A stretch of 43,270 nucleotides of DNA from Terriglobia bacterium. GTDB taxonomy: Bacteria; Acidobacteriota; Terriglobia; Bryobacterales; Bryobacteraceae. Both the position numbers and the translations under genes were made by a program. The stretch spans positions 1 through 43,270 of the forward strand of contig RGPS01000025.1 of assembly GCA_010084195.1 (NCBI GenBank), given 5' to 3'. Below are positions 6,888 to 16,736 of this stretch, one piece after another; positions within the stretch are counted from its first letter, which is position 1, and each line of letters opens with the position of its first letter. The notes below the pieces were generated by a model, which worked only from the letters and a program-made list of their open reading frames with translations, made no database searches and was not told the origin of the DNA.

Positions 6888-9065
6888 CTACTGCGGCTCC
6901 TGCATCAGAATCTCACGAACCTTCGCCGTCAGCGCAGCGGGGCTGAACGGCTTCTGGAGCAGCACCACGTCAGGATCAAGAACGCCACGTTTCGCAATCA
7001 CATCCGCCGTGAAGCCAGAAATAAACAGCACCTTTAAGGGCGGCAGCAATACCTTCAACCTGTCAGCCAGATCCCTGCCGTTCATTCGTGGCAGAACCAC
7101 ATCGGTCAGCAACAAATGAATCTGCCCTGGATGTTCCCGGGCAAGAACAACGGCTTCCTCGCCATCGGAGGCTTCGATCACGTGATAGCCATCCTCCTCC
7201 AGGACAGCTTTGGTCAGAGCTCGAACAGGCTCTTGATCTTCGACCAGGAGAACGGTTCCACTGCCTTTCTCACCTGGGGCCTTGATGCGCTCGTCCTCTG
7301 GCTGCGGACACGCATCAATGCGGGGCAAATAGATGCTGAACGAAGTTCCAACACCCACTTCGCTCTGCGCTGTGATCCATCCGTTGCTTTGCCTGATGAT
7401 GCCGTAAACGGTCGCCAAGCCAAGTCCCGTGCCTTTGCCGACTTCCTTTGTGGTGAAAAACGGCTCGAAGATCTGGGCACAGGTTGCGGTGTCCATGCCG
7501 TGTCCGGTGTCCGTTACTGTCATCAGAATGTACCGTCCCGGCGTCGCATCAGGGCCGATGGCGGTAACGCCCTCTTCGTCAACCCCAACGTTCGCCGTCC
7601 TGATGTCGAACTTTCCGCAGTCAGGCATTGCGTCCCGGGCGTTCACTAAAAGGTTCATGATTACCTGATAAACCTGATCGGGGTCGGCCATCACCACTCC
7701 CAGGGTGCCATCGAGATGCGTGGTGACTTTGATGTCCTCGCCAATGAGACGTTGAAGCATGGGAAGCGCGTCCCTGATTGTCTTGTTCAGATCGAGCGCC
7801 TTCGGCTCGATTACCTGTTTGCGGCTGAACGCCAGTAGCTGCTTCGTCAAACTGGCCGCGTGTTCTCCTGCCGCGCTGATATGTTCCGCAAACCGGCGCA
7901 AGGGATCATGCGCGTGCAGTCCGGCAACAAGAAAGCTACTGTAGCCATTGATGACGGTAAGCAGATTGTTGAAATCATGCGCCACCCCTCCAGCCAGCCT
8001 GCCGACCGACTCCATCTTTTGGGCCTGAATCAACTGCGCTGTCAGCTTCTCCTTCTCCTTCTCGGACCGCTTCCGTTCGGTGATGTCTGTCAGGCAGAGC
8101 AGCACCCGGCGACTGCCAGCCCCGGGAACGGCTGCGAGGGACGCGAGCAGTGTGACTATCCTCTGCGCCCCGTCCAGCAACACGGTGACCGGAAACTCGA
8201 TGTTGTCCTGGCGGAGTCCGGTTCTGACGGTGTCCTCCAGGGCCAGCCGCAACGCACAAGTCCCGCAGTTGTTCCCATATCCGCAGCCACCAGGATCGTC
8301 CAGGGCATTGACGCATCCACGCAACGGGCCGGGAACTCGTCCTGCATTCAGGTCATCTTCGGAAGCGCCCGTGAATGCCACGAAGGCCGGGTTTGCATGG
8401 AGGATGCGACGCTCCGAATCTATCAGGCACAGCATCGCCGGCGCATGGTCGTAGATGGTCTTCAACTCCGCCTGACTCCTGGCCAGCTCCTCCTCTTTCT
8501 GCTTGCGCTCAGTGATGTCGCTCATCACAACGTGGCTTACCGGCATGCCATCAGCGTCCTGGGCTGCGGTTGCCTCCAGCAACGCCCAGAAGGGCGAGGA
8601 GTCTTTTCGTACAAACCGCACTTCGCAGAGGTGGGGTCCACCCGTTGCAAAGAACTGATTGCGGTGAAGGTAATAGACGCCTTCGTCCTCGGGAACGATA
8701 AAGCGGCTAAACTGCGCCCTGACCAGAGCACTTCTCGGGATGCCCAGCAAACCTGCCGCGGTGAGATTGGCTTTCAGGATCACCCCCCGCTCACTGACCG
8801 TAAAATAGCCCACCGGAGCGAAGTCGTATAAGTCAACATAGGACGCTTTCGAGTCTGCCAGTTCCACCTGGGTGCGGCGCAGTTCCTCGTTCTGCATCTC
8901 CAGTTCGATTTGATGAACCCGCAGTTCGTGCAGCATTCGCTGCACCTCTTCGCGTGCCAGGGGACTGATATTCTCAGGCCACAAGGTGGCGTCTGCACGA
9001 GCCATCGCTTCGGCCCTGAAGCGCAATGCGGAGGCATCACCCGGCAAGGTCATTTCTTCAGCCAT
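6888..9065 (-). CDS. PAS-PAS hybrid sensor histidine kinase with C-terminal receiver
   Basis: This 725-residue cytoplasmic protein has no membrane segments. In order: coiled coil (about 40-72); PAS 1 (75-185, ending SDITERKQ); PAS 2 (200-330, ending TDITERKR) with four cysteines C251, C261, C267 and C270; dimerisation and phosphoacceptor box VAHDFNN (H363); ATPase with N box NLLVNARDAM, DTGHGMD, FEPFFTTKEVGKGTGLGLATVYG; receiver domain (602-722) with phosphoacceptor D655 in LLLTDVVLP and K705 in LQKPF. It can receive phosphate from H363 on D655. It overlaps the CheB-CheR gene by 8 nt, so the two are translationally coupled and probably act in one pathway. No separate output regulator or DNA-binding domain is adjacent, so the downstream partner is unknown. 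The Cys set may bind a metal or a cluster (inference). Confidence 0.94.
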   Translation of the reverse strand: MAEEMTLPGDASALRFRAEAMARADATLWPENISPLAREEVQRMLHELRVHQIELEMQNEELRRTQVELADSKASYVDLYDFAPVGYFTVSERGVILKANLTAAGLLGIPRSALVRAQFSRFIVPEDEGVYYLHRNQFFATGGPHLCEVRFVRKDSSPFWALLEATAAQDADGMPVSHVVMSDITERKQKEEELARSQAELKTIYDHAPAMLCLIDSERRILHANPAFVAFTGASEDDLNAGRVPGPLRGCVNALDDPGGCGYGNNCGTCALRLALEDTVRTGLRQDNIEFPVTVLLDGAQRIVTLLASLAAVPGAGSRRVLLCLTDITERKRSEKEKEKLTAQLIQAQKMESVGRLAGGVAHDFNNLLTVINGYSSFLVAGLHAHDPLRRFAEHISAAGEHAASLTKQLLAFSRKQVIEPKALDLNKTIRDALPMLQRLIGEDIKVTTHLDGTLGVVMADPDQVYQVIMNLLVNARDAMPDCGKFDIRTANVGVDEEGVTAIGPDATPGRYILMTVTDTGHGMDTATCAQIFEPFFTTKEVGKGTGLGLATVYGIIRQSNGWITAQSEVGVGTSFSIYLPRIDACPQPEDERIKAPGEKGSGTVLLVEDQEPVRALTKAVLEEDGYHVIEASDGEEAVVLAREHPGQIHLLLTDVVLPRMNGRDLADRLKVLLPPLKVLFISGFTADVIAKRGVLDPDVVLLQKPFSPAALTAKVREILMQEPQ

Positions 9066-12000
9066 TGGACTTCCTCCTGATCTGCCTCTCGGTAGTCGCT
9101 ATGGCATAGAACTCGCCTGCACTATTCAGCAAAGCGGTTGCAGTCAGCATCACTTCCACAACCCGGCCATCTTTGGCAATCCGCTCTATGCGGTAGGGTT
9201 TGAGAATTTCCGTCTGGCTGAGCCGCCGAACCCTGCCCATCGCTGCTTCCCGCTGTGGCCCTGCGATCAGGTCGCGGATGTTCATGGCCAGTGCTTCGGC
9301 CTCGCTCCAGCCGTACATTCTCACTGCTGCAGGGTTCCAGGCCAGGATGCGGCCCTCTGGGTCCTGCATCGTGATGGCGTCGTGCGAGTCTCGAACCACT
9401 ACCGCCATATGGCTTAGGTGCCGGGCTTCCCGCACCTCTTCATACATCTTCCTTGTCTCTGAGATGTCGACGAAGTTGACCACCACGCCCTCGATCACAT
9501 TGTCCATCGTGCGGTAGGGCAGAATACGCATCAAGTACCACTCGCCCGTCCGGGTCTGCAGTTCCACCTCTTTGGGGATCAGGTTATCGAGTACGGCCTG
9601 CACATCCGCCGTCAGGCGTTGATAGCCGACGAGGTTAGAGAGGATGTGGCCCACAGGTCTCCCCACGTCGCTCAGGATCAGATTGATGATCCGGGTGGTG
9701 GCGGGAGTAAAGCGCAGGATGCGCAAATGACGGTCGACAAAGACGGTAGCGATGCCTGTGCCCGCCAAAAGGTTGTTCATGTCGTTGTTGGTACTCGACA
9801 GCTCCGCCACCTTGGCCTGCAATTCACCGTTGACCGTGCCCAGTTCCTCGTTGATCGATTGCATTTCTTCCTTTGAGGTTTCCAACTCCTCGTTAGCGGA
9901 TTGCAATTCCTCGTTAACCGACTGCATCTCCTCATTGGAAGATTTGAGTTCTTCGTTGGAGGTCTCCAGTTCCTCATGGGCCGCCTGGATATACTCTTCT
10001 TTAGCCCGCAATTCCTGCTTGAGCGCCTCGATCTGCCGGTCGGCGTCCGTCTTTGGGCCATCGGTTGCTGCGATAGTCTCAACTGCGTGTGCAGGAGCCA
10101 AGGGTGGCCCATCCTCCAGGATGACCAGATACAGGCGTGCCTCGGGTGTGGCGGTGTCTGGCCACACGGGGGAGATGGTCAGGTTGACGAGGGTGAAGTC
10201 GCCGTTGGTTTTCACCCGCAGGCCCGGGTAACTCACCGTCTCTTTCGTCCCCGTAACTCTGTGCAGGGCCGTGGTCAATTCCCGCCGTAGCCCTTCACGT
10301 GCCATCTTCAGGATGTTGAAGACTCCCAACTCGCCAGTGGGCAGTTCCAGGTATCGGTCTGTGCGGCTGTGAAGGTAGAGGATGTCGCCCTGGCCATTGA
10401 CCAGTGCGGCGGCTGGGCCAACCCGCTCGAGGAGAGCCTCTACAGTCAACGTCCTTAGCGACGGCTTCATGGTGTCGGTCGGCTTCCCTGCGGTCCCCGG
10501 GAGCGCCACCTCTTTCGCCGTCAGAGGCGGTAGAAACCGGCCCGGGGACAGCCACTGTGCGCCCGGCGATTCTTGTTGACGCCGATACAGCTTCAATTTG
10601 CGGTCGAGTGTCGCAAAGTGATCGTCGAACTCGCCCACCGTCTCAGAGGTGCCCAGGAAAAGAAAACCGGCGGGGTTCAACGCATAGTGGAACAGTGGCA
10701 TGAGCTTCTTGTGCAAGTCAGCGCCGAAGTAGATCAGGAGGTTACGGCAACTGATGAGGGCGAGTTTGGAGAAGGGCGGGTCCCTGATGACGTTCTGCTC
10801 GGAAAAGACCAGTGTGTCCCGAATGCTCTTGTGGATGCGGTAGGCGCTGCCGTCTGACTCTGCCGTAAAAAAGCGGGCCAACCGCTCCGGCGTAACGTCG
10901 GCGGCGATGCTGGCTGGATAGAGACCAGCTCGGGCCGTGGCAATCGCCATGCCATCAATGTCGGTGGCGAAGATCTGTAAGTTATACCTCTCCTTCATCG
11001 TCGCCTGGTGCTCGGCGAGCAGGATGGCGAGGGAATAGGCTTCTTCGCCGGTGGAACATCCAGCCACCCAGATGCGGATCGAGCCACCGGCCGGGACGTC
11101 GGCAAAGAGTTTCGGGATGATCTGTTCCTCGATTGCCTGGAAGGCCTCGGGGTCTCGGAAGAAACTCGTCACCCCGATCAACAGGTCACGAAAAAGCGCT
11201 TCCACCTCCGTCGGCTTCTGCTGCAAATACTTGACGTACCCGTCAATAGAATCGATTTGATGAACGGCCATGCGCCGCTCGATGCGGCGATGGATGGTGC
11301 TGGGCTTGTACTGAGAAAAGTCGTGGCCGGTCCGTGAGCGTAGCAGGACGAAGATCTTCTTCGCCTCATTCTCGGCCCTCGGCAGCGGAGCCACGAGGGC
11401 GCGGGGGGGGCGGCCGAAAGCATGGGCCACGTAGGCGATGAGCTGGGTGGGCATCTCGGCGGGCGGCAGTTCGTAGTCTACGAGTCCGGTGGCGATGGCG
11501 CTGCGGGGCATGCCGTCGTACTCGGCGGAGGCGGGGTTCTGGGCCATGACCATACCGCCACCACCCTTAATGGCCCGCACACCGAGAGTGCCGTCGCTGC
11601 CTGTTCCCGAGAGCACGATGCAAATGGCTCGCTCTTTCTGATCCTGGGCCAGGGAGCGAAAGAAAAAGTCAATGGGCAGACGCTGCCCACGGGGGGCGGC
11701 GGGTTCCAGCAGTTGGAGCGTGCCCTTCAGGAAAGCCATGTCCCGGTTCGGGGGAATGATGTAGGCACAGTTGGGCTGCACCACCACCCCGTCCTCCACC
11801 TCGGAGACCTTCATGCGGGTGCAGCGGCGGATCAGCTCGGTAAGGATGCTCTTGTGGTCCGGGGCCAGATGCTGCACCAGGACGAAAGCCATGCCTGGCT
11901 CGACGTCGGTGGGCATGCCGGAGAAAAAGGCTTCAAACGCCGCCAGACCTCCCGCGGAGGCACCAATGCCGACGATGGGAAATCCGGTGTCAGCCGGTTC

Positions 12001-12087
12001 GGAATACGAAGGAGGCGGGTTCGTAGCGGGAGCGGGGACTGTTTCCGGCGGCTCCTGCTCATTCGCTTGCTTCGTGATTTTGGCCAT
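9058..12087 (-). CDS. CheB-CheR fusion with coiled coil and PAS domains
   Basis: This 1009-residue protein joins a CheB methylesterase and a CheR methyltransferase. CheB (about 36-220) has the catalytic Ser44 in GIGASAGG, His73 in VQHLAPDH and Asp165 in GTGSDG, but no N-terminal receiver domain. CheR (about 235-500) has GVTSFFRDP, the SAM site VAGCSTGEEAYSLAI, ATDID, and the ISCRNLLIYF motif. A long coiled coil of NEEL/SNEE heptads (about 679-772) leads to PAS (about 775-880) and a second PAS (about 892-1000). Such fusions are thought to act in signalling outside flagellar chemotaxis. No methyl-accepting receptor, CheA or CheW is present nearby. A GGGAG site lies about 10 bases before the ATG. 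The kinase follows with an 8-nt overlap, and the PAS modules probably pair with it. Confidence 0.94.
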   Translation of the reverse strand: MAKITKQANEQEPPETVPAPATNPPPSYSEPADTGFPIVGIGASAGGLAAFEAFFSGMPTDVEPGMAFVLVQHLAPDHKSILTELIRRCTRMKVSEVEDGVVVQPNCAYIIPPNRDMAFLKGTLQLLEPAAPRGQRLPIDFFFRSLAQDQKERAICIVLSGTGSDGTLGVRAIKGGGGMVMAQNPASAEYDGMPRSAIATGLVDYELPPAEMPTQLIAYVAHAFGRPPRALVAPLPRAENEAKKIFVLLRSRTGHDFSQYKPSTIHRRIERRMAVHQIDSIDGYVKYLQQKPTEVEALFRDLLIGVTSFFRDPEAFQAIEEQIIPKLFADVPAGGSIRIWVAGCSTGEEAYSLAILLAEHQATMKERYNLQIFATDIDGMAIATARAGLYPASIAADVTPERLARFFTAESDGSAYRIHKSIRDTLVFSEQNVIRDPPFSKLALISCRNLLIYFGADLHKKLMPLFHYALNPAGFLFLGTSETVGEFDDHFATLDRKLKLYRRQQESPGAQWLSPGRFLPPLTAKEVALPGTAGKPTDTMKPSLRTLTVEALLERVGPAAALVNGQGDILYLHSRTDRYLELPTGELGVFNILKMAREGLRRELTTALHRVTGTKETVSYPGLRVKTNGDFTLVNLTISPVWPDTATPEARLYLVILEDGPPLAPAHAVETIAATDGPKTDADRQIEALKQELRAKEEYIQAAHEELETSNEELKSSNEEMQSVNEELQSANEELETSKEEMQSINEELGTVNGELQAKVAELSSTNNDMNNLLAGTGIATVFVDRHLRILRFTPATTRIINLILSDVGRPVGHILSNLVGYQRLTADVQAVLDNLIPKEVELQTRTGEWYLMRILPYRTMDNVIEGVVVNFVDISETRKMYEEVREARHLSHMAVVVRDSHDAITMQDPEGRILAWNPAAVRMYGWSEAEALAMNIRDLIAGPQREAAMGRVRRLSQTEILKPYRIERIAKDGRVVEVMLTATALLNSAGEFYAIATTERQIRRKSNG

Positions 12088-12227
12088 AATAAAGGATACT
12101 CCCTGTAATTGAGGAGCGGATCAGCAATTGTTCTGCCGGGACCGTGATTATCTGATGAGAGTTTCGCGTCGCTAAACCCTTGCAGCAACGGATGCCCATG
12201 GACGCCGGCTAAATTATCGGAGAGTTT

Positions 12228-12411
12228 GTGATCGGGAGCGATGAGCCCCCCACCATCGACGAACTCAGGTCGCTCGTACCAAACTTTTGCAGCGCGCATG
12301 GCATTGTCCATCTGGAAGTGCCTCTTCACCCGGCGATCCGTGGAAAAGAGCGATAACCCACTTCGCAGGCAGTCGATTATTGAATCCGCAAAGGATGTCG
12401 ATGCAGAATAG
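12228..12411 (+). pseudogene. Remnant of an MNT (MntA-type) nucleotidyltransferase antitoxin
   Basis: From GTG 12228 (GGAG three to eight bases upstream) the frame reads a typical MNT N-terminus: TIDELRSLVPNFCSAHGIVHLEV. The expected GSxxRG and DxD catalytic part is missing; the frame ends at a TAA after HPAIRGKER. One frame over, a typical MNT C-terminus follows: NPLRRQSIIESAKDVDAE, ending at TAG 12409-12411. The gene has therefore lost its catalytic middle and is frameshifted. Its stop overlaps the start of the HepT remnant by about 10 nt, the usual arrangement for MNT-HepT operons. Recognition rests on family memory of short segments and on the gene order, not on a search. Confidence 0.6.
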
Positions 12412-12565
12412 ACAGCACGCGTATCTCCTTCATATCCTGGCTTCCGCCGAGCTAATTCACGAATACGGCGCCGGTTAGACTTTGGATCAGTTCCTCACTA
12501 ATCCGCGGTCGCAGGGTGCCGTCCTCCGGAGACTCCTCCTCATCGGTGAGGCCGCTGCTCAACTC
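12401..12565 (+). pseudogene. Remnant of a HepT (DUF86, HEPN) toxin
   Basis: From ATG 12401 the frame gives HAYLLHILASAELIHEYGAG, then TAG 12476-12478, then in the same frame TLDQFLTNPRSQGAVLRRL and LLIGEAAAQL up to about 12565. This order (helix with E-LI-Y, LxxFLxxPxxQxAVxRRL, IGEAA) is the classical HepT/DUF86 N-terminal half. The HEPN RNase motif (RxxxxH) expected near the C-terminus is absent, and after 12565 I can follow no homologous frame. Rest of the gap to 12742: no gene recognised. Together with the preceding MNT remnant this is a dead MNT-HepT toxin-antitoxin module, as inferred from sequence patterns. Confidence 0.65.
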
Positions 12566-12742
12566 TGCACCTCCCCTTCGTACGCACCGAACGGAAGGTC
12601 TGGCTTGGGCGCGCCTCGGGGAGCGGGATGACCAGGTAATGCTGAACTGGTCACAAACTGGTCCGAATCGTTCTGAGCGCCATGCGGTCTGGCCACAAAT
12701 CGTTTTCGCTTGCTGTCTCTCCGTGCCACAATAATTACCGTA

Positions 12743-14767
12743 ATGACCCTTCATCGCGCGGCGCTCACCGGTGCCCTCCTGTCCTGTTCTCTCCTCGCCC
12801 AGACCGACGGTCTCAAGCTGACTCCAGGTTTTGACCTGGGTGCTATCGACCGCAAAGCTCAGCCCTGCGACGACTTTTACCAGTTCGCCTGCGGTACGTG
12901 GGTCGCCAATAACCCGATTCCCGGTGACCAATCCAGCTGGGGTCGCTTTTCCGAACTGGATGAACGCAACCGCACCATCCTGAAAGGAATCCTCGAAAAG
13001 GCAGGTCTGGCGAAGTCGCCGGACGCCAACACGAAAAAGATTGGCGACTACTACGGCTCCTGCATGGACGAAAAGACCATCAACGCCAAGGGTCTGGCCT
13101 CGCTGAAACCCGATCTGGACCGCATCGCTGCCATGAAGTCACCGTCGGATATGACGGCTGTCATCGCCCGACTCCATCTCCTCGCCGTCAATGTCCTCTT
13201 TAACTTCTCCTCCGGGCAGGACTTTAAGGACTCCAATGCGGTGATTGGTCAGGCCGACCAGGGTGGTCTCGGGTTGCCCGAGCGCGATTACTACTTCCGT
13301 ACCGACACCAAAGCTGCTGATACACGCAAGGAATACGCGGCGCACCTGGGGCGCGTCCTGGTCCTGATGGGCGTGCCGGTTGCAGATGCCGAAAAGCGTG
13401 CTGCCGCAGTTATGGAACTGGAAACCGCGATGGCGAAGGCCTCCATGGATGTGACCTCCCGCAGGGACCCCTCGAAGATCTACCACGTGATGAAGGTTTC
13501 GGATCTGCAGTCGCTTTCCGATTCCTTCAACTGGACTCGTTACTTTACGCTTGTCGCCTCGCCAAAAATGGACAACCTGAACGTCGTCTCCCCGGACTTC
13601 TTCAAGGGCCAGGAAACGCTGCTCAAGAAGACATCGCTCGACGTTTGGAAAGACTACCTCTCGCTGCACCTGGTATCCGCGCAGTCCACCGTTCTGCCTG
13701 CGGCTTTTGATCAGGAGAACTTTAACTTTTTCTCGAAGTACCTCCGCGGCACGAAAGAGCAGCAGGCGCGCTGGAAGCGCTGCGTGCAGGCCGCCGACGC
13801 CGACCTGGGCGAAGCAGTCGGCATCGCCTATGTGCAACAGACCTTCGGTCAGGAAGGTAAGGACCGGATGCTCGCCATGGTCAAGAACCTGGAAGCCGCG
13901 CTGGGCAAGGACATTCAGCAATTGAGCTGGATGACTCCGGCGACGAAGCAAAAGGCGATGGAAAAGCTCCACGCCATCACGAATAAGATCGGGTATCCCG
14001 ACAAGTGGCGGGACTATTCAAAGTTGCGCATTGTGCGCGGCGACGCGCTGGGCAATTCGCTGCGGGCCAATGAATTTGAAATCACCCGGCAGATTACCAA
14101 GATCGGCAAGCCGATTGATCGCGGGGAATGGTTCATGACGCCTCCCACCGTGAACGCCTACTACGATCCGCAGATGAATAACATCAACTTTCCGGCCGGA
14201 ATCCTGCAGCCGCCGTTCTTTGACAAGAGTGCTGACGATGCCACCAACTACGGTGCCATTGGCGCGGTAATTGGCCACGAGCTGACCCACGGTTTTGACG
14301 ATCAGGGCCGCCAGTTCGATCCCAAAGGGAATCTGCAGGACTGGTGGACTGATGTTGACGGGAAGTCATTCGAAGAGCGTGCCCAGTGTTTCGTGAAGCA
14401 GTACGAGGCGTTCGAACTCCCCGGCGGCGTCCACATGAATGGCAAGCTGACGTTAGGCGAAAATACTGCCGACAACGGCGGTTTGCGGGTGGCGCTGATG
14501 GCTCTGATGGATGTGGTGGCAGCGAAGGCTTTGCCGGTGAAAGACGGTTTCACCGCTGAACAGCGCTTCTTCCTCGGCTGGGGCCAGGTTTGGTGCCAGA
14601 ACCAGACGCCGGAAGTCCAGCGCCTGCAGGCCCAGACGAACCCCCATTCCATCGCCCGCTTCCGTGTGAACGGCGTGGTATCCAACATGCCGGAGTTTCA
14701 GAGTGCGTTCGGCTGCAAGGCTGGTCTGCCCATGGTCCGCGGCGGAGATTCCTGCAAGGTCTGGTAG
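12743..14767 (+). CDS. M13-family zinc metallopeptidase (neprilysin/PepO-like)
   Basis: This 674-residue secreted endopeptidase starts at ATG 12743. A TTG 33 bases upstream is in frame but the signal peptide (TLHRAALTGALLSCSLLA) begins after the ATG. The M13 N-domain begins with PCDDFYQFACGTWVANNPIP. The catalytic region shows the HExxH site in AVIGHELTHGFDDQGRQFD, the third ligand in GENTADNGGLRVAL, and the substrate-binding NPHSIARFRVNGVVSN motif. It ends in GDSCKVW, similar to the CxxW end of the family. The length is normal for M13. Members cleave small peptides outside or in the periplasm. It is convergent with a small membrane-protein cluster. The gene appears intact. Confidence 0.95.
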   Translation: MTLHRAALTGALLSCSLLAQTDGLKLTPGFDLGAIDRKAQPCDDFYQFACGTWVANNPIPGDQSSWGRFSELDERNRTILKGILEKAGLAKSPDANTKKIGDYYGSCMDEKTINAKGLASLKPDLDRIAAMKSPSDMTAVIARLHLLAVNVLFNFSSGQDFKDSNAVIGQADQGGLGLPERDYYFRTDTKAADTRKEYAAHLGRVLVLMGVPVADAEKRAAAVMELETAMAKASMDVTSRRDPSKIYHVMKVSDLQSLSDSFNWTRYFTLVASPKMDNLNVVSPDFFKGQETLLKKTSLDVWKDYLSLHLVSAQSTVLPAAFDQENFNFFSKYLRGTKEQQARWKRCVQAADADLGEAVGIAYVQQTFGQEGKDRMLAMVKNLEAALGKDIQQLSWMTPATKQKAMEKLHAITNKIGYPDKWRDYSKLRIVRGDALGNSLRANEFEITRQITKIGKPIDRGEWFMTPPTVNAYYDPQMNNINFPAGILQPPFFDKSADDATNYGAIGAVIGHELTHGFDDQGRQFDPKGNLQDWWTDVDGKSFEERAQCFVKQYEAFELPGGVHMNGKLTLGENTADNGGLRVALMALMDVVAAKALPVKDGFTAEQRFFLGWGQVWCQNQTPEVQRLQAQTNPHSIARFRVNGVVSNMPEFQSAFGCKAGLPMVRGGDSCKVW

Positions 14768-14773
14768 CGAAAG

Positions 14774-14968
14774 TCAAAAAGCAGGCGGCTTTCCTAAGTT
14801 GTGCCGCGCTCGCCAGAGAAACTCAGAACCGGGCCGGAGGTCGGGCTCAGTATTCCACTTTTCCAGGGCCAGACGTGTTGCTTGCGCGGCCACGATCCGA
14901 ACACCTTCACTACCCGCTTCCACCTCGCCAATCTCGCGATGCTTTTCTGGCCCTTCTGGTCCCATCAC
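14774..14968 (-). CDS. Possible small protein downstream of a membrane-protein gene
   Basis: A 64-codon frame starts at GTG 14968, with ATG as the second codon. It begins 6 bases after the stop of the upstream membrane-protein gene. It contains protein-like text (ALEKWNTEPDLRPGSEFLWRARHNLG) with charged and aromatic residues, which is unlike a chance frame. The tight spacing favours an operon. No family is known to me and there is no clear ribosome site. It ends 6 bases from the M13 peptidase stop on the other strand. It could instead be a remnant or a chance frame. Confidence 0.35.
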   Translation of the reverse strand: MMGPEGPEKHREIGEVEAGSEGVRIVAAQATRLALEKWNTEPDLRPGSEFLWRARHNLGKPPAF

Positions 14969-14974
14969 TGTAAA

Positions 14975-15334
14975 CTACGACAGTTCTTTGGGCGTCGGCA
15001 AGGGCCCATGGCCGAGTCCCCGCGTCAGCTGCTCTGAATTCTCCCCATCCTCGTCCACCGGTTCATTCAGATGAGCCTCGTACGTCACCAGTCCAGCCAC
15101 CACCATCGTTGCCACCAGAAGCGCTGCCGCGAGCCACGCGCGTTTCCCCGCCGCCGTTGCCAGCATCACCACGAAGCCCGCAGCTGCCAGGCTTAGTCCC
15201 GGCTTCCACGGCCAGAACAGCAGGTCGAGGTGAGTCTGCCCTCCAGCCAGAAGCCACAGGGAATTAAAGCTCAGCAGCGCCAGCAGGAAAAGGGCGACGA
15301 GGAGAGGGCGGCGAAAGCTTGTCAACATTTGCAT
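14975..15334 (-). CDS. Small integral membrane protein of unknown function
   Basis: This 119-residue protein has about three membrane helices: LLVALFLLALLSFNSLWLL (11-29), LSLAAAGFVVMLATAA (48-63) and WLAAALLVATMVVAGLV (67-83). A short charged C-terminus follows (YEAHLNEPVDEDGE...LGHGPLPTPKELS). The start is probably ATG 15334, or the in-frame ATG three codons later. It is divergent from the ABC-permease operon, whose start lies about 50 bases away. No family is recognised. Confidence 0.65.
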   Translation of the reverse strand: MQMLTSFRRPLLVALFLLALLSFNSLWLLAGGQTHLDLLFWPWKPGLSLAAAGFVVMLATAAGKRAWLAAALLVATMVVAGLVTYEAHLNEPVDEDGENSEQLTRGLGHGPLPTPKELS

Positions 15335-15386
15335 CGAACCGTTTGGGAACAGAATCCGTAACCTACATGAGGATATCCTGAAAAGA

Positions 15387-16703
<1,317 letters not shown>

Positions 16704-16736
16704 CGAAGACCAAAACAGAATAGTGAAGACTCAATA

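Noticed and set aside
12452..12931. Minus-strand reading frame of 159 codons
   Set aside because: It spans the 5' part of the M13 peptidase and the HepT remnant on the other strand. Its text has no domain and the plus-strand readings explain the region better.
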